NCBI RefSeq assembly: GCF_021026295.1
Contig: NZ_JAJNDA010000025.1
Coordinates: 1-59,915 of the forward strand
Source of the DNA: Actinomycetospora soli
Lineage (GTDB): Bacteria > Actinomycetota > Actinomycetes > Mycobacteriales > Pseudonocardiaceae
Length of the DNA: 59,915 nucleotides
Direction of reading: 5' to 3'
Shown: positions 37,712-51,028 of the stretch, piece after piece
How positions within the stretch are numbered: position 1 is the stretch's first letter
How the letters are laid out: the number at the start of each line of letters is the position of its first letter
Made by a program: the position numbers and the translations under genes
Notes under the pieces: generated by a model
Told to the model about the DNA's origin: nothing
Databases searched by the model: none
The model's input: only the letters and a program-made list of their open reading frames with translations

Positions 37712-37726
37712 TTGCTATAACAGCAA
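37712..37726. promoter_or_regulatory. Operator/-10 region for the XRE-cupin gene (leaderless start)
   Basis: TTGCT-ATAAC-AGCAA is a perfect 5-bp inverted repeat overlapping a TATAAC -10-like hexamer (37716-37721). The hexamer ends 6 bases before ATG 37728, so transcription probably starts at or beside the start codon, giving a leaderless mRNA. Bound regulator would block its own promoter and could also repress the divergent fusion gene. It is among the most AT-rich spots in the window. Confidence 0.6.
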
Positions 37727-37727
37727 C

Positions 37728-40807
<3,080 letters not shown>

Positions 40808-40829
40808 TTAGCCGTACGAAGGAGCATCC

Positions 40830-41432
40830 ATGAGCGACGACGCCCGGCGTCCGCTGCTGCAGATCATCGTCGCGAGCACCCGGCCCGGCCGCGTCGGCGA
40901 GCCCGTCGCGCAGTGGTTCGCGGGCTACGCGCGGGCGTACGAGGGCTTCGAGGTGGAGATCGTCGACCTCGCCGAGGTCGACCTGCCGATGTTCGCCGAG
41001 CCCGAGCACCCGCGCCTCGGGCGGTACACGCTCGACTCGACGAAGCGGTTCTCCGCGATCATCGAGCGCGCCGACGCCTTCGTGTTCGTCACCCCGGAGT
41101 ACAACCACAGCTTCAACGCGGCCCTGAAGAACGCCCTCGACCACCTCAACCGCGAGTGGGCGGGCAAGCCGGCGACGATCGTGAGCTACGGCGGCGTCGC
41201 CGCGGGCACGCGCGCGGCCGAGGCGCTCTGGCCGGTGCTGATCGGCCTGAACATGGTCCCGGTCGCGGCGGCGGTGCCGATCCCGTTCGCGATGAAGAAC
41301 GTCTCGGGCGAGGGCGAGGAGCGCGTGTTCACGCCCGCCCCGGAGACCGAGGCCGGCGCCAAGGCCGCCCTGGACGGGCTGTCCGCCTGGATCGACAAAC
41401 TGGGCCTGCAGGGCACCACCACCCCCGCATGA
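40830..41432 (+). CDS. NAD(P)H-dependent FMN reductase-type oxidoreductase
   Basis: 200-residue flavodoxin-fold enzyme reducing FMN, quinones or other small acceptors. FMN site [45 protein letters not shown] is the family hallmark; [25 protein letters not shown] precedes ATG 40830. Physiological acceptor unknown. Confidence 0.92.
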   Translation: MSDDARRPLLQIIVASTRPGRVGEPVAQWFAGYARAYEGFEVEIVDLAEVDLPMFAEPEHPRLGRYTLDSTKRFSAIIERADAFVFVTPEYNHSFNAALKNALDHLNREWAGKPATIVSYGGVAAGTRAAEALWPVLIGLNMVPVAAAVPIPFAMKNVSGEGEERVFTPAPETEAGAKAALDGLSAWIDKLGLQGTTTPA

Positions 41433-41450
41433 GTCTCCGCGGATGACACA

Positions 41451-41491
41451 AGAGCGTCGTTGCCGGCACGGGGTGCCGGCGACGACGCTCT
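41451..41491. terminator. Strong bidirectional hairpin terminator
   Basis: An 18-bp stem (41451-41468 with 41474-41491, one G-U pair) and loop CGGGG, extended by outer TGACA/TGTCA arms across a two-base mismatch. It lies between the convergent FMN reductase and GH12 genes and should terminate both. Confidence 0.9.
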
Positions 41492-41509
41492 CCTGTCACG
41501 AGGGCGGGG

Positions 41510-42370
41510 CTACAGCCCGTTGCGCGTCACCGAGAAGTTGGTGACCTTGAGGCCCTTGCCGCCGGTCCACGGCTCGAAGCCCGCCTGGACGCTGGTCATG
41601 TACCAGGTGTTCTTGACGACCCCGCGCAGCGTGGCGTCCCGGACGAAGGCGTCGATCGGCAGGTTCGACACCGCGGTGGTCGGCGTCTTGCGGACGTACG
41701 AGATGACCGGCAGGTCGATCTTGCCGTACCAGACCGTGTAGACCGCGCCGCCGATGTTGACGTCGTAGTAGGGCTTGCCGATCGGCTGCACCCACGAGGT
41801 CCGGTTCAGCCAGATCATCATCTCGGCGCCGGTGTTGCGACCCGTGTTGGTCGGCGTCGGGTCGAACCAGATGTCGTAGGCGGTGTTGTACTGGTTCACC
41901 GGCTGGGTCCTGTCCGGACCCGTCGTCGTGAAGGTCGACCGGACGGTGCCGAGCGTGCGGACGGGGGCCGGGAAGACGTTCGTCGAGCCCGGGGTGCAGT
42001 AGCCGTACACGCAGCCGCGGTAGAGCGACGGGTACGAGGCCGGGCCGGTGTTGTTGGTGCCGTCCGCGACGTCGAGCGAGAAGCCGGTGTCGAACGGCGT
42101 GATGCACTGGTTCTTGTCGGTGCCCCACTTGTTGTTCTGCGCGACGTACTTGCCGCCGACGAGCTTCGAGCCGAACTTCTCGCACACCTGCGGGTAGGTC
42201 GCCGCCGACCCGACCGCGTTGCCGACGAAGAGCGAGCCGCCCGCCACCACGAGGGTGAGCATCGCAGCGAGCAGGAAGCGCGTGCGTCGGGTGGCGCGGG
42301 CCGCGGCCCGTCGTGCCGCTGCGCGACCGCCGCCGACCGTGCCGCCGGTGTCAGGTGTGCGATCCGTCAT
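41510..42370 (-). CDS. Secreted or anchored glycoside hydrolase family 12 (endoglucanase-like)
   Basis: 286 residues. An Arg/Ala-rich head (residues 1-30) is followed by a hydrophobic segment FLLAAMLTLVVAGGSLFVGNAVGSAA, a signal peptide or anchor. The GH12 beta-jelly-roll follows: QNNKWGTDKNQCI, NTAYDIWFDPTPTNTGRNTGAEMMIWLN (nucleophile Glu in EMMIWL) and VQAGFEPWTGGKGLKVTNFSV (acid/base Glu region GFEPW). Expected to hydrolyse beta-1,4-glucan or xyloglucan outside the cell. It has no carbohydrate-binding module and no polysaccharide-use genes around it. GACCGT-CCGCG-ACGGTC (42391-42407) upstream is a possible operator. Confidence 0.88.
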   Translation of the reverse strand: MTDRTPDTGGTVGGGRAAARRAAARATRRTRFLLAAMLTLVVAGGSLFVGNAVGSAATYPQVCEKFGSKLVGGKYVAQNNKWGTDKNQCITPFDTGFSLDVADGTNNTGPASYPSLYRGCVYGYCTPGSTNVFPAPVRTLGTVRSTFTTTGPDRTQPVNQYNTAYDIWFDPTPTNTGRNTGAEMMIWLNRTSWVQPIGKPYYDVNIGGAVYTVWYGKIDLPVISYVRKTPTTAVSNLPIDAFVRDATLRGVVKNTWYMTSVQAGFEPWTGGKGLKVTNFSVTRNGL

Positions 42371-42524
42371 CGTTCGTCGTACTCCCCCGTGACCGTCCGC
42401 GACGGTCTGCTGCCGTCGCGGTACGACCCCTACCTCGCTGCCGGGATCACAACCGTTAGCGGCGCGCAGGAAACGTCACCCCGTCGAGCGTGTCGCGACC
42501 CCGTTCGCGGGCACACTGCTCGGT

Positions 42525-43964
42525 GTGAGTCAGACAGCGGAGATCGGCGTCAGCGGCCTCGCCACCATGGGGCGCAACCTCGCACGCAACCTCGCGCGGC
42601 ACGGGCACGCCGTGGCGCTGCACAACCGGACCGACAAGCGCACCAGGGACCTCGCCGAGAACTTCTCCGACGAGGGGACCTTCGTCCCGTCCTACTCGGC
42701 CGAGGACTTCGTGGCGTCCCTCGAGCGACCCCGTCGGATCATCCTCATGGTGCCGGCGGGGAAGGCCACCGACGCGGTCATCGACGAGTTCGTCCCGCTG
42801 CTCGAGCAGGGCGACGTCATCATCGACGCGGGCAACGCGCACTACGCCGACACCCGCCGTCGGGAGAAGGCCCTCTCGGAGAAGGGGCTGAACTTCGTCG
42901 GGATGGGCGTGTCCGGCGGCGAGGAGGGCGCGCTCAACGGGCCGAGCATCATGCCCGGCGGGCCGTCCGAGGCCTACGACAGCCTCGGGCCGCTGCTCGA
43001 GGACATCTCGGCCAAGGTCGACGGCGAGCCCTGCTGCACCCACATCGGGGCCGACGGCGCGGGCCACTTCGTCAAGATGGTGCACAACGGCATCGAGTAC
43101 GCCGACATGCAGCTCATCGCCGAGGCCTACGACCTCCTGCGCCAGGGCCTCGGGATGGAGCCGTCCTCGATCGCGGACACCTTCACTCAGTGGAACTCCG
43201 GGCGCCTGGACTCCTACCTCATCGAGATCACCTCGCAGGTCCTCGCGCACACCGACGCCGCCACCGGCAAGCCGTTCGTCGACGTGGTTGCCGACGAGGC
43301 CGAGCAGAAGGGCACGGGCCGCTGGACGGTCCAGGCCGCGCTCGACCTCGGGGTGCCGGTCACCGGGATCGCCGAGGCGACCTTCGCCCGCTCCCTTTCG
43401 GGCAACCGGACGCTGCGCGACGCCGCCCGCGGGCTGCCCGGCGTCTCCGGGGCCCGCCTCGAGGGCGCCGCCGCGGAGGGCTTCGCCGACGACATCGAGC
43501 AGGCGCTCTACGCCTCCAAGATCGTCGCCTACGCGCAGGGCTTCAACGAGATCCAGGCCGGCGCCGAGGAGTACGGCTGGGACATCGACCTGGGCAAGGT
43601 CGCCAGCATCTGGCGCGGCGGCTGCATCATCCGCGCGAAGTTCCTCAACGAGATCACGGCCGCCTACTCGCGCGAGCCGAACCTGACGACGCTGCTCACC
43701 GACTCCTCGTTCGCCGACGCGATCGGCGGCGCGCAGGACTCGTGGCGCCGGGTGGTCGCGAGCGCGGCCCAGCTCGGCATCCCGACGCCGGGCTTCTCCT
43801 CGGCGCTCGCCTACTACGACGGCATCCGGGCCGACCGGCTCCCGGCCGCCCTCGTGCAGGGCCAGCGCGACTTCTTCGGGGCGCACACCTACCGCCGCGT
43901 CGACCGCGAGGGGACCTTCCACACCGCGTGGGCCACCGACGACCGTGCGGAGTCCGAGGCCTAG
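42525..43964 (+). CDS. gnd: 6-phosphogluconate dehydrogenase (decarboxylating), long type
   Basis: Oxidative pentose phosphate pathway: 6-phosphogluconate to ribulose 5-phosphate, CO2 and NAD(P)H. 479 residues, the homodimeric type. N-terminal Rossmann region IGVSGLATMGRNLARNLARHGH, with NRTDKRT downstream. Substrate motifs GMGVSGGEEGALNGPSIMPGG, HFVKMVHNGIEYADMQLIAEAY, ADEAEQKGTGRWTVQ and WRGGCIIRAKFL. GTG 42525. A GATCTC-AGC-GAGATC hairpin follows the stop. Confidence 0.97.
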   Translation: MSQTAEIGVSGLATMGRNLARNLARHGHAVALHNRTDKRTRDLAENFSDEGTFVPSYSAEDFVASLERPRRIILMVPAGKATDAVIDEFVPLLEQGDVIIDAGNAHYADTRRREKALSEKGLNFVGMGVSGGEEGALNGPSIMPGGPSEAYDSLGPLLEDISAKVDGEPCCTHIGADGAGHFVKMVHNGIEYADMQLIAEAYDLLRQGLGMEPSSIADTFTQWNSGRLDSYLIEITSQVLAHTDAATGKPFVDVVADEAEQKGTGRWTVQAALDLGVPVTGIAEATFARSLSGNRTLRDAARGLPGVSGARLEGAAAEGFADDIEQALYASKIVAYAQGFNEIQAGAEEYGWDIDLGKVASIWRGGCIIRAKFLNEITAAYSREPNLTTLLTDSSFADAIGGAQDSWRRVVASAAQLGIPTPGFSSALAYYDGIRADRLPAALVQGQRDFFGAHTYRRVDREGTFHTAWATDDRAESEA

Positions 43965-44019
43965 ATCTCAGCGAGATCTCAGGCGCACCCGGGAGAAAAA
44001 CGGACATGCCGGACGTTGG

Positions 44020-44715
44020 ATGATCATGCTCCCGCTGCAGGCCCCTCCGCCCACCGACGGCGGTCTCGCCGGCTGGGCGACCGACCTGATGGCCACGTTC
44101 GGCGCCCCCGGAGCCGGACTGATCGTCGCGATCGAGAACGTCTTCCCCCCGATCCCGTCCGAGATCATCCTGCCGCTGGCGGGGTTCGCGGCGGGGCGGG
44201 GGGAGTTCTCGGTCTGGGCGGCGATCATCTGGACGACGGCGGGCTCGGTCGTCGGTGCGATCGCGCTCTACCTCGTCGGGATGCTCTGCTCCGACGGGTG
44301 GGTCCGCCGCACCATCGCGCGGATGCCGCTGGTCTCCGAGGACGACGTGCTCAAGGCCGAGTCGTGGTTCGACCGGCACGGCCGGGCCTCGGTCTTCTGG
44401 GGCCGCATGATCCCCGGCGTCCGGTCGTTCGTGTCCATCCCCGCCGGCCAGCGTCGCATGCCCTGGTGGGAGTTCACGATGTTCACGGCGCTCGGCAGCC
44501 TGATCTGGAACTCGGTCTTCGTCGGCGGCGGCTACGCGCTGGGCTCGCAGTGGCACCTCGTGGAGCAGTACGCCGGGGTCTTCCAGACGATCGTGCTGGT
44601 GCTCCTGGTCGGCCTCGTCGGGTTCATGCTGGTCAAGCGCTACCGCAAGCACCGTGAGGTCAAGAAGATGGAGGCCCCCACCCAGGTCCTGCGGGTTCCC
44701 GACGACGGGTCCTGA
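44020..44715 (+). CDS. DedA-family membrane protein
   Basis: 231 residues, DedA/VTT fold implicated in lipid (undecaprenyl phosphate or phosphatidylethanolamine) translocation. Signature stretches: IENVFPPIPSEIILPLAGFAAGRGEF, WFDRHGRASVFWGRMIPGVRSFVSIPAGQRRMPWWEFTMFTALGSLIWN with the conserved G-R-x-x-P-x-x-R motif, then VGLVGFMLVKRYRKHREVKK. ATG 44020 or 44026 start. The stop is followed directly by the 136-bp repeat array. Confidence 0.93.
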   Translation: MIMLPLQAPPPTDGGLAGWATDLMATFGAPGAGLIVAIENVFPPIPSEIILPLAGFAAGRGEFSVWAAIIWTTAGSVVGAIALYLVGMLCSDGWVRRTIARMPLVSEDDVLKAESWFDRHGRASVFWGRMIPGVRSFVSIPAGQRRMPWWEFTMFTALGSLIWNSVFVGGGYALGSQWHLVEQYAGVFQTIVLVLLVGLVGFMLVKRYRKHREVKKMEAPTQVLRVPDDGS

Positions 44716-44745
44716 CGGCGGGTCCCGCCCGCCCGTGGCCGGGGA

Positions 44746-45110
44746 CCTTGTCGCGGGCTCCCGACCGGGCTGGGGCACCTTGTCGTGGGGAGTCGCCGCG
44801 ACAAGGTCGGGCGTCCCGGGTAGTTCCCCGCGACAAGGGCCCGGCGAGGTCGGCGAGACCTTGCGGTTCGCCCACTCGCCGCCTTGTCGCGGGCTCCCGA
44901 CCGGGCTGCGGCACCTTGTCGTGGGGAGTCGCCGCGACAAGGTCTGGCGTCCCGGGCGGTTCCGTGCGACAAGGGCCCGGTGAGGTGGACGAGATTCTGC
45001 GGCTCGCCCACGTCCCGCCTTGTCGCGGGCTTCCGACCGGGCCGCGGCACCTTGTCGTGGGGACTCACCGCGACAAGGCCGGGCGCCCCGGCCAGTTCCC
45101 CGCGACAAGG
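44746..45110. repeat. Tandem 136-bp array of inverted CCTTGTCG/CGACAAGG blocks
   Basis: Non-coding 446-bp convergent gap. Units start at 44746, 44882 and 45018, a spacing of exactly 136 bp; the third unit is cut after 93 bp. Each holds CCTTGTCG, CCTTGTCG, CGACAAGG, CGACAAGG with start-to-start spacings of 32, 21 and 32 bp, a symmetric nested inverted repeat. The twelve 8-mers begin at 44746, 44778, 44799, 44831, 44882, 44914, 44935, 44967, 45018, 45050, 45071 and 45103. All are intact, whereas bases between them differ among units. Inner arms (ACCTTGTCG with CGACAAGGT) and outer arms (CCTTGTCGCGGG with CCCGCGACAAGG in unit 1) could form a two-stem cruciform. Frames open on both strands here reflect lack of stops, not a gene. 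Confidence 0.95.
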
Positions 45111-45161
45111 GCCGGGCGCCCCCCAAAGCGAGTACCGCGCGACCGGGCCGCGACCAGGTCC

Positions 45162-45875
45162 TCACGTCTTCCGCGAGATCCCGCCGACCAGGTCGACCAC
45201 GCGGTCCCACGGGTTGCGGGCGCCCTCCGGGTACCGGGACCGCGAGCGGACGTCCCGCCGGGAGCCCGGCGTGTAGCGGCGGCGCGCCCACGGTGATCCC
45301 GGCCGGGCGAGGCGCAGTGCGCCCAGCAGCGCCACGGGCGGCAGCAGGACCCCGATGATCGCCGTGACGATCTTGCCCTTGAACGCGGCGGTGATCGCCG
45401 CACCCGACGTCACGATCGCCGACAGCGCCGCCCCGAGCGCCCCGTCGTCGCCGCTGGCGCCGAACGGGTTGGCGCCCAGGACGAGCAGCGTGCCCACCAC
45501 GGCGACCATGAGCACCGCGTCGACCGAGAGCCGGCCCTCGTCGGACCAGTAGACGTCGGCGAGCCGCAGCCAGAGCGCGAACTCGTCGAGCGCGAGGGCG
45601 GCCCCGGCGCCGAAGGCCACGGCGAGCACCGTGCGCCACACGCCGTCGGGCCGGTAGATGAACTCCCCCGCCCCGGCCAGCAGCATCAGGGCGATGCCGT
45701 AGACGAGGTGGTGGACGTGGACGCCGCCGACGGAGGTGTCGCGGAACGGTCCGCGACCGGCCCGGATGAGCCGCGTGATCACGCGGGTCACCAGGAACAC
45801 GATCAGGAACGACCCGAGCATCCAGACCGCGGTGATGCGGCCGGGGTCGAGGCCGAGGTCGAAGGTCACGGTCAT
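45162..45875 (-). CDS. Multi-pass membrane protein, unknown function
   Basis: 237 residues with about five to six hydrophobic helices (WMLGSFLIVFLVTRVITRLI, LVYGIALMLLAGAGEFIY, AVLMVAVVGTLLVLGA, IVTAIIGVLLPPVALLGAL). Conserved-looking polar sites lie at a helix edge (GGVHVHHLVYG) and in a helix (ALALDEFALWLRLADVYWSDEG), resembling a widespread actinobacterial integral membrane family without known role. The C-terminal 40 residues are basic. Located 57 bp downstream of typA. Confidence 0.75.
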   Translation of the reverse strand: MTVTFDLGLDPGRITAVWMLGSFLIVFLVTRVITRLIRAGRGPFRDTSVGGVHVHHLVYGIALMLLAGAGEFIYRPDGVWRTVLAVAFGAGAALALDEFALWLRLADVYWSDEGRLSVDAVLMVAVVGTLLVLGANPFGASGDDGALGAALSAIVTSGAAITAAFKGKIVTAIIGVLLPPVALLGALRLARPGSPWARRRYTPGSRRDVRSRSRYPEGARNPWDRVVDLVGGISRKT

Positions 45876-45932
45876 CGGGGCCTCCTCGGTGTCACGCGCA
45901 TCGTGACGGACCGGGCGACCCCGACGCGACCA

Positions 45933-47861
<1,929 letters not shown>

Positions 47862-47903
47862 GAGGAGAGACTTCCTTCAGACAGGGTGCCGGACCCTCCC
47901 AGG

Positions 47904-48905
47904 TTACCGACCGTGATCCGCAGGGTCGTCGGGTGGACCGATGGCGTGCGCCACGTGGTCCTCCGTGACCGCCGCAGCCAGGCGTTCCCCGAGCAGCGGC
48001 GCGAACTTCGCGAGGTTGCCGCCCCACAGCACGTGGACCGTCCCGACGCGGGCCGTGCGCACCCCGTCGCCCTCCCCCGCGGTCGGCGTGCAGGTCACCT
48101 CGTCGACCGGGTCCGGCTCCAGCTCGGGCAGTCGCTCGGCGACGTGGGCGGTCACCGTCTCGCGGGACCGCCGCCGGACGTCGTCGAGGGAGTGCGCCGC
48201 CGTCGTCGTCAGCTCGTCGGGCAGGTGGCCCCCGATCGCCCAGGTCCCCTCGGGGGTGCGGTGCTGATAGGTCGCGTCGTCGATGTGGGCGGGCGGGACG
48301 GTCGACGGCGCCGTGCGGAACCGGAACGAGAACCGGACGTGGTGGCAGAGCTCGGCGGGCACCGCGACGCCGACCTGCGCGGCGAGCTCGGCCGTGCCCG
48401 CCCCGGCCGTGAGGACGACGGCGTCGGCGATCAGCTCGTCCAGGTCGACCACCCGCCCGGGGCGCAGGTGGGGCTTCGTCGTGCGGAGCAGCAGCTCGCC
48501 CGCGCCGGCGAGGTCGAGCGCTCCCCCGGCCGGGTCGTGGAGCACCGGTCCGTCGGTGCGTCCGAGGGTTCCCGACGGCGGGTCGCCCCGCTCGTGGTCC
48601 GCGCCCGCGGCCGCCATGGCGGCGGCCCAGCCGTCGACGCGGGTGCCGGAGAGGACCGTGCCCTCGCCGCCGAGCAGCGGACGTCCGGCGCGCTCGGACC
48701 AGACGTCCCACAGCCGGCGCGCCTCGACCGCGGCGGCCACCAGCTCGGGGTCGCCGTGCGCGAGCCGGAAGACGCGCGACGTCCCGGCGCTGCGGGCGCC
48801 GAGCGGGCGGCGCGCCTCGAGGACGGTGACGTCGTGGCCGCGACGCAGCAGCGCGTCCGCGGTCGACAGCCCGACGATCCCGGCACCCACCACGGTGACC
48901 CGCAT
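47904..48905 (-). CDS. DAO-family FAD-dependent oxidoreductase
   Basis: 333 residues. FAD site [52 protein letters not shown], mid-domain VVLTAGAGTAELAAQVGV and C-terminal VLWGGNLAKFAPLLGERLA. The layout matches sarcosine oxidase/solA-like enzymes oxidising N-methyl or amino compounds, which usually have about 370-390 residues, so this one is short. The usual covalent-FAD Cys could not be placed. Its 48570-48583 segment contains the recurrent 13-bp element. Confidence 0.85.
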   Translation of the reverse strand: MRVTVVGAGIVGLSTADALLRRGHDVTVLEARRPLGARSAGTSRVFRLAHGDPELVAAAVEARRLWDVWSERAGRPLLGGEGTVLSGTRVDGWAAAMAAAGADHERGDPPSGTLGRTDGPVLHDPAGGALDLAGAGELLLRTTKPHLRPGRVVDLDELIADAVVLTAGAGTAELAAQVGVAVPAELCHHVRFSFRFRTAPSTVPPAHIDDATYQHRTPEGTWAIGGHLPDELTTTAAHSLDDVRRRSRETVTAHVAERLPELEPDPVDEVTCTPTAGEGDGVRTARVGTVHVLWGGNLAKFAPLLGERLAAAVTEDHVAHAIGPPDDPADHGR

Positions 48906-48962
48906 GAAACTCAGGGTCGCACCCCGATCCCGTGGCGCGCAGGTCGGCGGAGCATCGACCTC

Positions 48963-49166
48963 ATGAAGATCGTGGTGTGGATCCTGGTCGGTATCGGTGC
49001 GCTCGTGCTGCTCGGTGGGGTGGTCCTGCCGCTCGTGCACTGGCTGCTCGGAGCGCTCGGCTGGCTGATCGCGGGCGCGCTCGTGATCGGCGGCGGCATC
49101 TGGCTCGCGAAGCGGGCCGGCGCGCACGGGGAGGTGGGGTCGGGCGACCCGCAGCGCCTGCCGTGA
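48963..49166 (+). CDS. Small two-helix membrane protein (67 residues)
   Basis: ATG 48963 with GCGGAG upstream. The product is nearly all membrane: VVWILVGIGALVLLGGVVLPLVHWLL and ALGWLIAGALVIGGGIWLAKR, then a short polar tail. Divergent from the FAD oxidoreductase by 57 bp. Composition, good ribosome site and compact length support a real gene; function unknown. Confidence 0.65.
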   Translation: MKIVVWILVGIGALVLLGGVVLPLVHWLLGALGWLIAGALVIGGGIWLAKRAGAHGEVGSGDPQRLP

Positions 49167-49209
49167 GTCGTGGCGGACGCCGGGCCGCACGGTCCCGGAC
49201 CGACCGGCG

Positions 49210-50082
49210 CTACCCCTTGGGCGTCCGGTCGGCCCCCGGCGCGAACACGCCGGCGGGGAACGCGCCCGCCTCGAGCAGGCGCTTCGTGAGCCCGCCGCCG
49301 AGGTCCGCCAGCTCGGCGCACCCGTCGGCGCCCAGGTGTTCCCACGGTGCCGCCGAGGTGCGGTTCGTCGCATCCTCGATGCCGTCGCGGAACGCCGCCC
49401 CCTCCTCGGTGAGGCCGAGTTCGGCGTCCACGAGGCCGCGGGAGCGGAGACCGGCGACGGCCTCGCCCCACTGCTCGGCGTTCCAGCCCCGCGTGGCCTG
49501 GGCGACCTCGGGCAGGAAGCCCCGACCGGTCGCGGTGTGCAGGACCAGGGCCTCGAGCCCGGACACCCTGGCGCCGAGCAGCGCGGCCAGGTGGCCGTCG
49601 CCCCGGTACTCGCGCAACAGGGTGATCGCGTGCCACAGCGCGAGGTGCGGCTCGTCGGGCCGGGGCAGGTCGGCGTGCGCGGCGTAGAGCGGGCGCCCCT
49701 CGGGGGTGCACGCCTCGGAGGCCTTCCGGACGAGCACCGCGGCCCGCTCGCACTCCCGCGAGGACACGGCGTCGCCGAGGAGCCGCCGCAGCGCCCGGTC
49801 GGCGGCGCGCAGCCGGCCGTTGAGCACCGCCTCCGGCGAGGCGGACATCCAGATCGCCGGGACGAACCGTGCGACCAGGGCAGGGTTGAAGTTGTAGTAC
49901 GTCGCCGCGACCACCCCGGGGCCGACCGCCCCCATCGCCGCCGACCGCTGGGCGAAGTACTGGGCCCGCGGGTGCTCGATGCCGAGCTCGGCCAGTTCCT
50001 CCCCGACCTCGGGCGCGAAGTAGATCATCGAGTGCAGGGGTTCGATCCGCCGGTACAGGCGCGCGACGTCGCTGGGCTCCAC
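49210..50082 (-). CDS. SCO6745-family helix-turn-helix-like protein
   Basis: 290 residues. Pattern recognised from the actinobacterial SCO6745 family: PLHSMIYFAPEVGEELAELG, YFAQRSAAMGAVGPGVVAATYYNFNP and WMSASPEAVLNGRL, then a C-terminal winged-helix-like part (RGWNAEQWGEAVAGLRSRGLVDAELGLTEEG). Thought to be a regulator or ligand-binding protein; no function established. GTG 50082 preferred; GTG 50106 is possible but would run into the divergent lipase promoter. Confidence 0.82.
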   Translation of the reverse strand: MEPSDVARLYRRIEPLHSMIYFAPEVGEELAELGIEHPRAQYFAQRSAAMGAVGPGVVAATYYNFNPALVARFVPAIWMSASPEAVLNGRLRAADRALRRLLGDAVSSRECERAAVLVRKASEACTPEGRPLYAAHADLPRPDEPHLALWHAITLLREYRGDGHLAALLGARVSGLEALVLHTATGRGFLPEVAQATRGWNAEQWGEAVAGLRSRGLVDAELGLTEEGAAFRDGIEDATNRTSAAPWEHLGADGCAELADLGGGLTKRLLEAGAFPAGVFAPGADRTPKG

Positions 50083-50114
50083 GGGGACGCACGCTAACGC
50101 GAGCACACACGATC

Positions 50115-50987
50115 ATGGGCACACTGGAGGGCGTGACGCGGTGGCCCGAACGAGCGCCCCTCGGCGGCCTCGCTCCCCGCCGTCGCCTGTTCGTGCTCGT
50201 CATGGCGGCGATCGTGCTGGCCGTGGCGGTGCTCGTCGGCGTCTCCGTCGCCCGCGAGTACGCCGTGCCGCCGAAGGCCGACCCCGCCGTCATGGGCCCG
50301 GTCGTCCTCGTCCCCGGCTACGGCGGCAACACCGCCGCCCTCCAGGCGCTCGCGCTGCGGCTGCAGGTGGTGGGCCGACCCGCCGTCGTCGTGAACCTTC
50401 CCGACGGCGGGACGGGGGACTTCGCCGCGCAGGCGGCGGCGATCGACGACGCGGTGCGCGACCTGATCCGCCACGACGGCGCCACGAGCGTCGACCTCGT
50501 CGGCTACTCCGCGGGCGGGGTGGCGTCGTGGCTGTACCTGCAGACCGGGACCACCGCGCCCGCGATCCGGCGCCTGGTCACCCTGGGCTCCCCGCTGCAG
50601 GGCGCCGAGCTCGCCGCGGCCGGCGGCGCGCTCGTGCCGGGCGCCTGCCCGCGGGCGTGCCAGCAGCTCGCGCCCGGCAGCTCCCTGCTCGCCCGCCTCG
50701 CCGCGCAGCCCCGCCCGGACGTCCCGTGGCTCTCGCTGTGGACCGACCAGGACGACACCGTCACCCCGCCCGACTCCTCCGCCCTGCCCGGGGTGCGCTC
50801 CCTCCGGCTCCAGGCGGTCTGCGACGGCATCCTCATCGGGCACGGCCAGCTCCCGACGGCGGGTCTCGCGGTCGGGCTGACCCTGCGCGCCCTCGGCACG
50901 CGGCCGCTCCCGGTACCCGTGCCGGGCGACTGCTCGCGGCTGCAGGCCGAGGGCGTCGGGCGCCCGGTCCTCGTCGGCACGCGATGA
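50115..50987 (+). CDS. Membrane-anchored alpha/beta hydrolase (lipase-like)
   Basis: 290 residues. N-terminal cytoplasmic stretch, one helix (RRLFVLVMAAIVLAVAVLVGVSVA), then an outward-facing alpha/beta hydrolase: VVLVPGYGGNTAALQALA (oxyanion region), nucleophile Ser in VDLVGYSAGGVASWLYL, TLGSPLQGAEL, Asp in LWTDQDDTVTPPDSS and His in GHGQLP. Resembles class-2 lipases that act on surface lipids. Two pairs of Cys could form disulfides. GTG 50133 is an alternative start. Contains two copies of the recurrent 13-bp element. Confidence 0.85.
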   Translation: MGTLEGVTRWPERAPLGGLAPRRRLFVLVMAAIVLAVAVLVGVSVAREYAVPPKADPAVMGPVVLVPGYGGNTAALQALALRLQVVGRPAVVVNLPDGGTGDFAAQAAAIDDAVRDLIRHDGATSVDLVGYSAGGVASWLYLQTGTTAPAIRRLVTLGSPLQGAELAAAGGALVPGACPRACQQLAPGSSLLARLAAQPRPDVPWLSLWTDQDDTVTPPDSSALPGVRSLRLQAVCDGILIGHGQLPTAGLAVGLTLRALGTRPLPVPVPGDCSRLQAEGVGRPVLVGTR

Positions 50988-51006
50988 TCGGCACCACACC
51001 GAGCTG

Positions 51007-51028
51007 ACGCAAGCGTTGCGTTGCGCAA
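51007..51028. promoter_or_regulatory. MarR-type operator overlapping the start codon
   Basis: ACGCAA-GCG-TTGCGT (51007-51021) is a perfect inverted repeat, followed directly by the palindrome TTGCGCAA (51021-51028) whose last base is the A of the ATG. Typical position for MarR autorepression. Confidence 0.6.

Noticed and set aside
44748..45296. Open frames on both strands through the 136-bp array (peptides such as RAPDRA...PCRGESPRQG)
   Set aside because: The frame shifts by one base per 136-bp unit, so each unit is read in a different frame; the peptide similarity only mirrors the DNA repeat. No ribosome sites.
47904..48905. FAD oxidoreductase as a truncated pseudogene because it is shorter than sarcosine oxidases
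   Set aside because: Both the N-terminal FAD site and the C-terminal conserved block are present with no frameshift, so it reads as a short but intact member.
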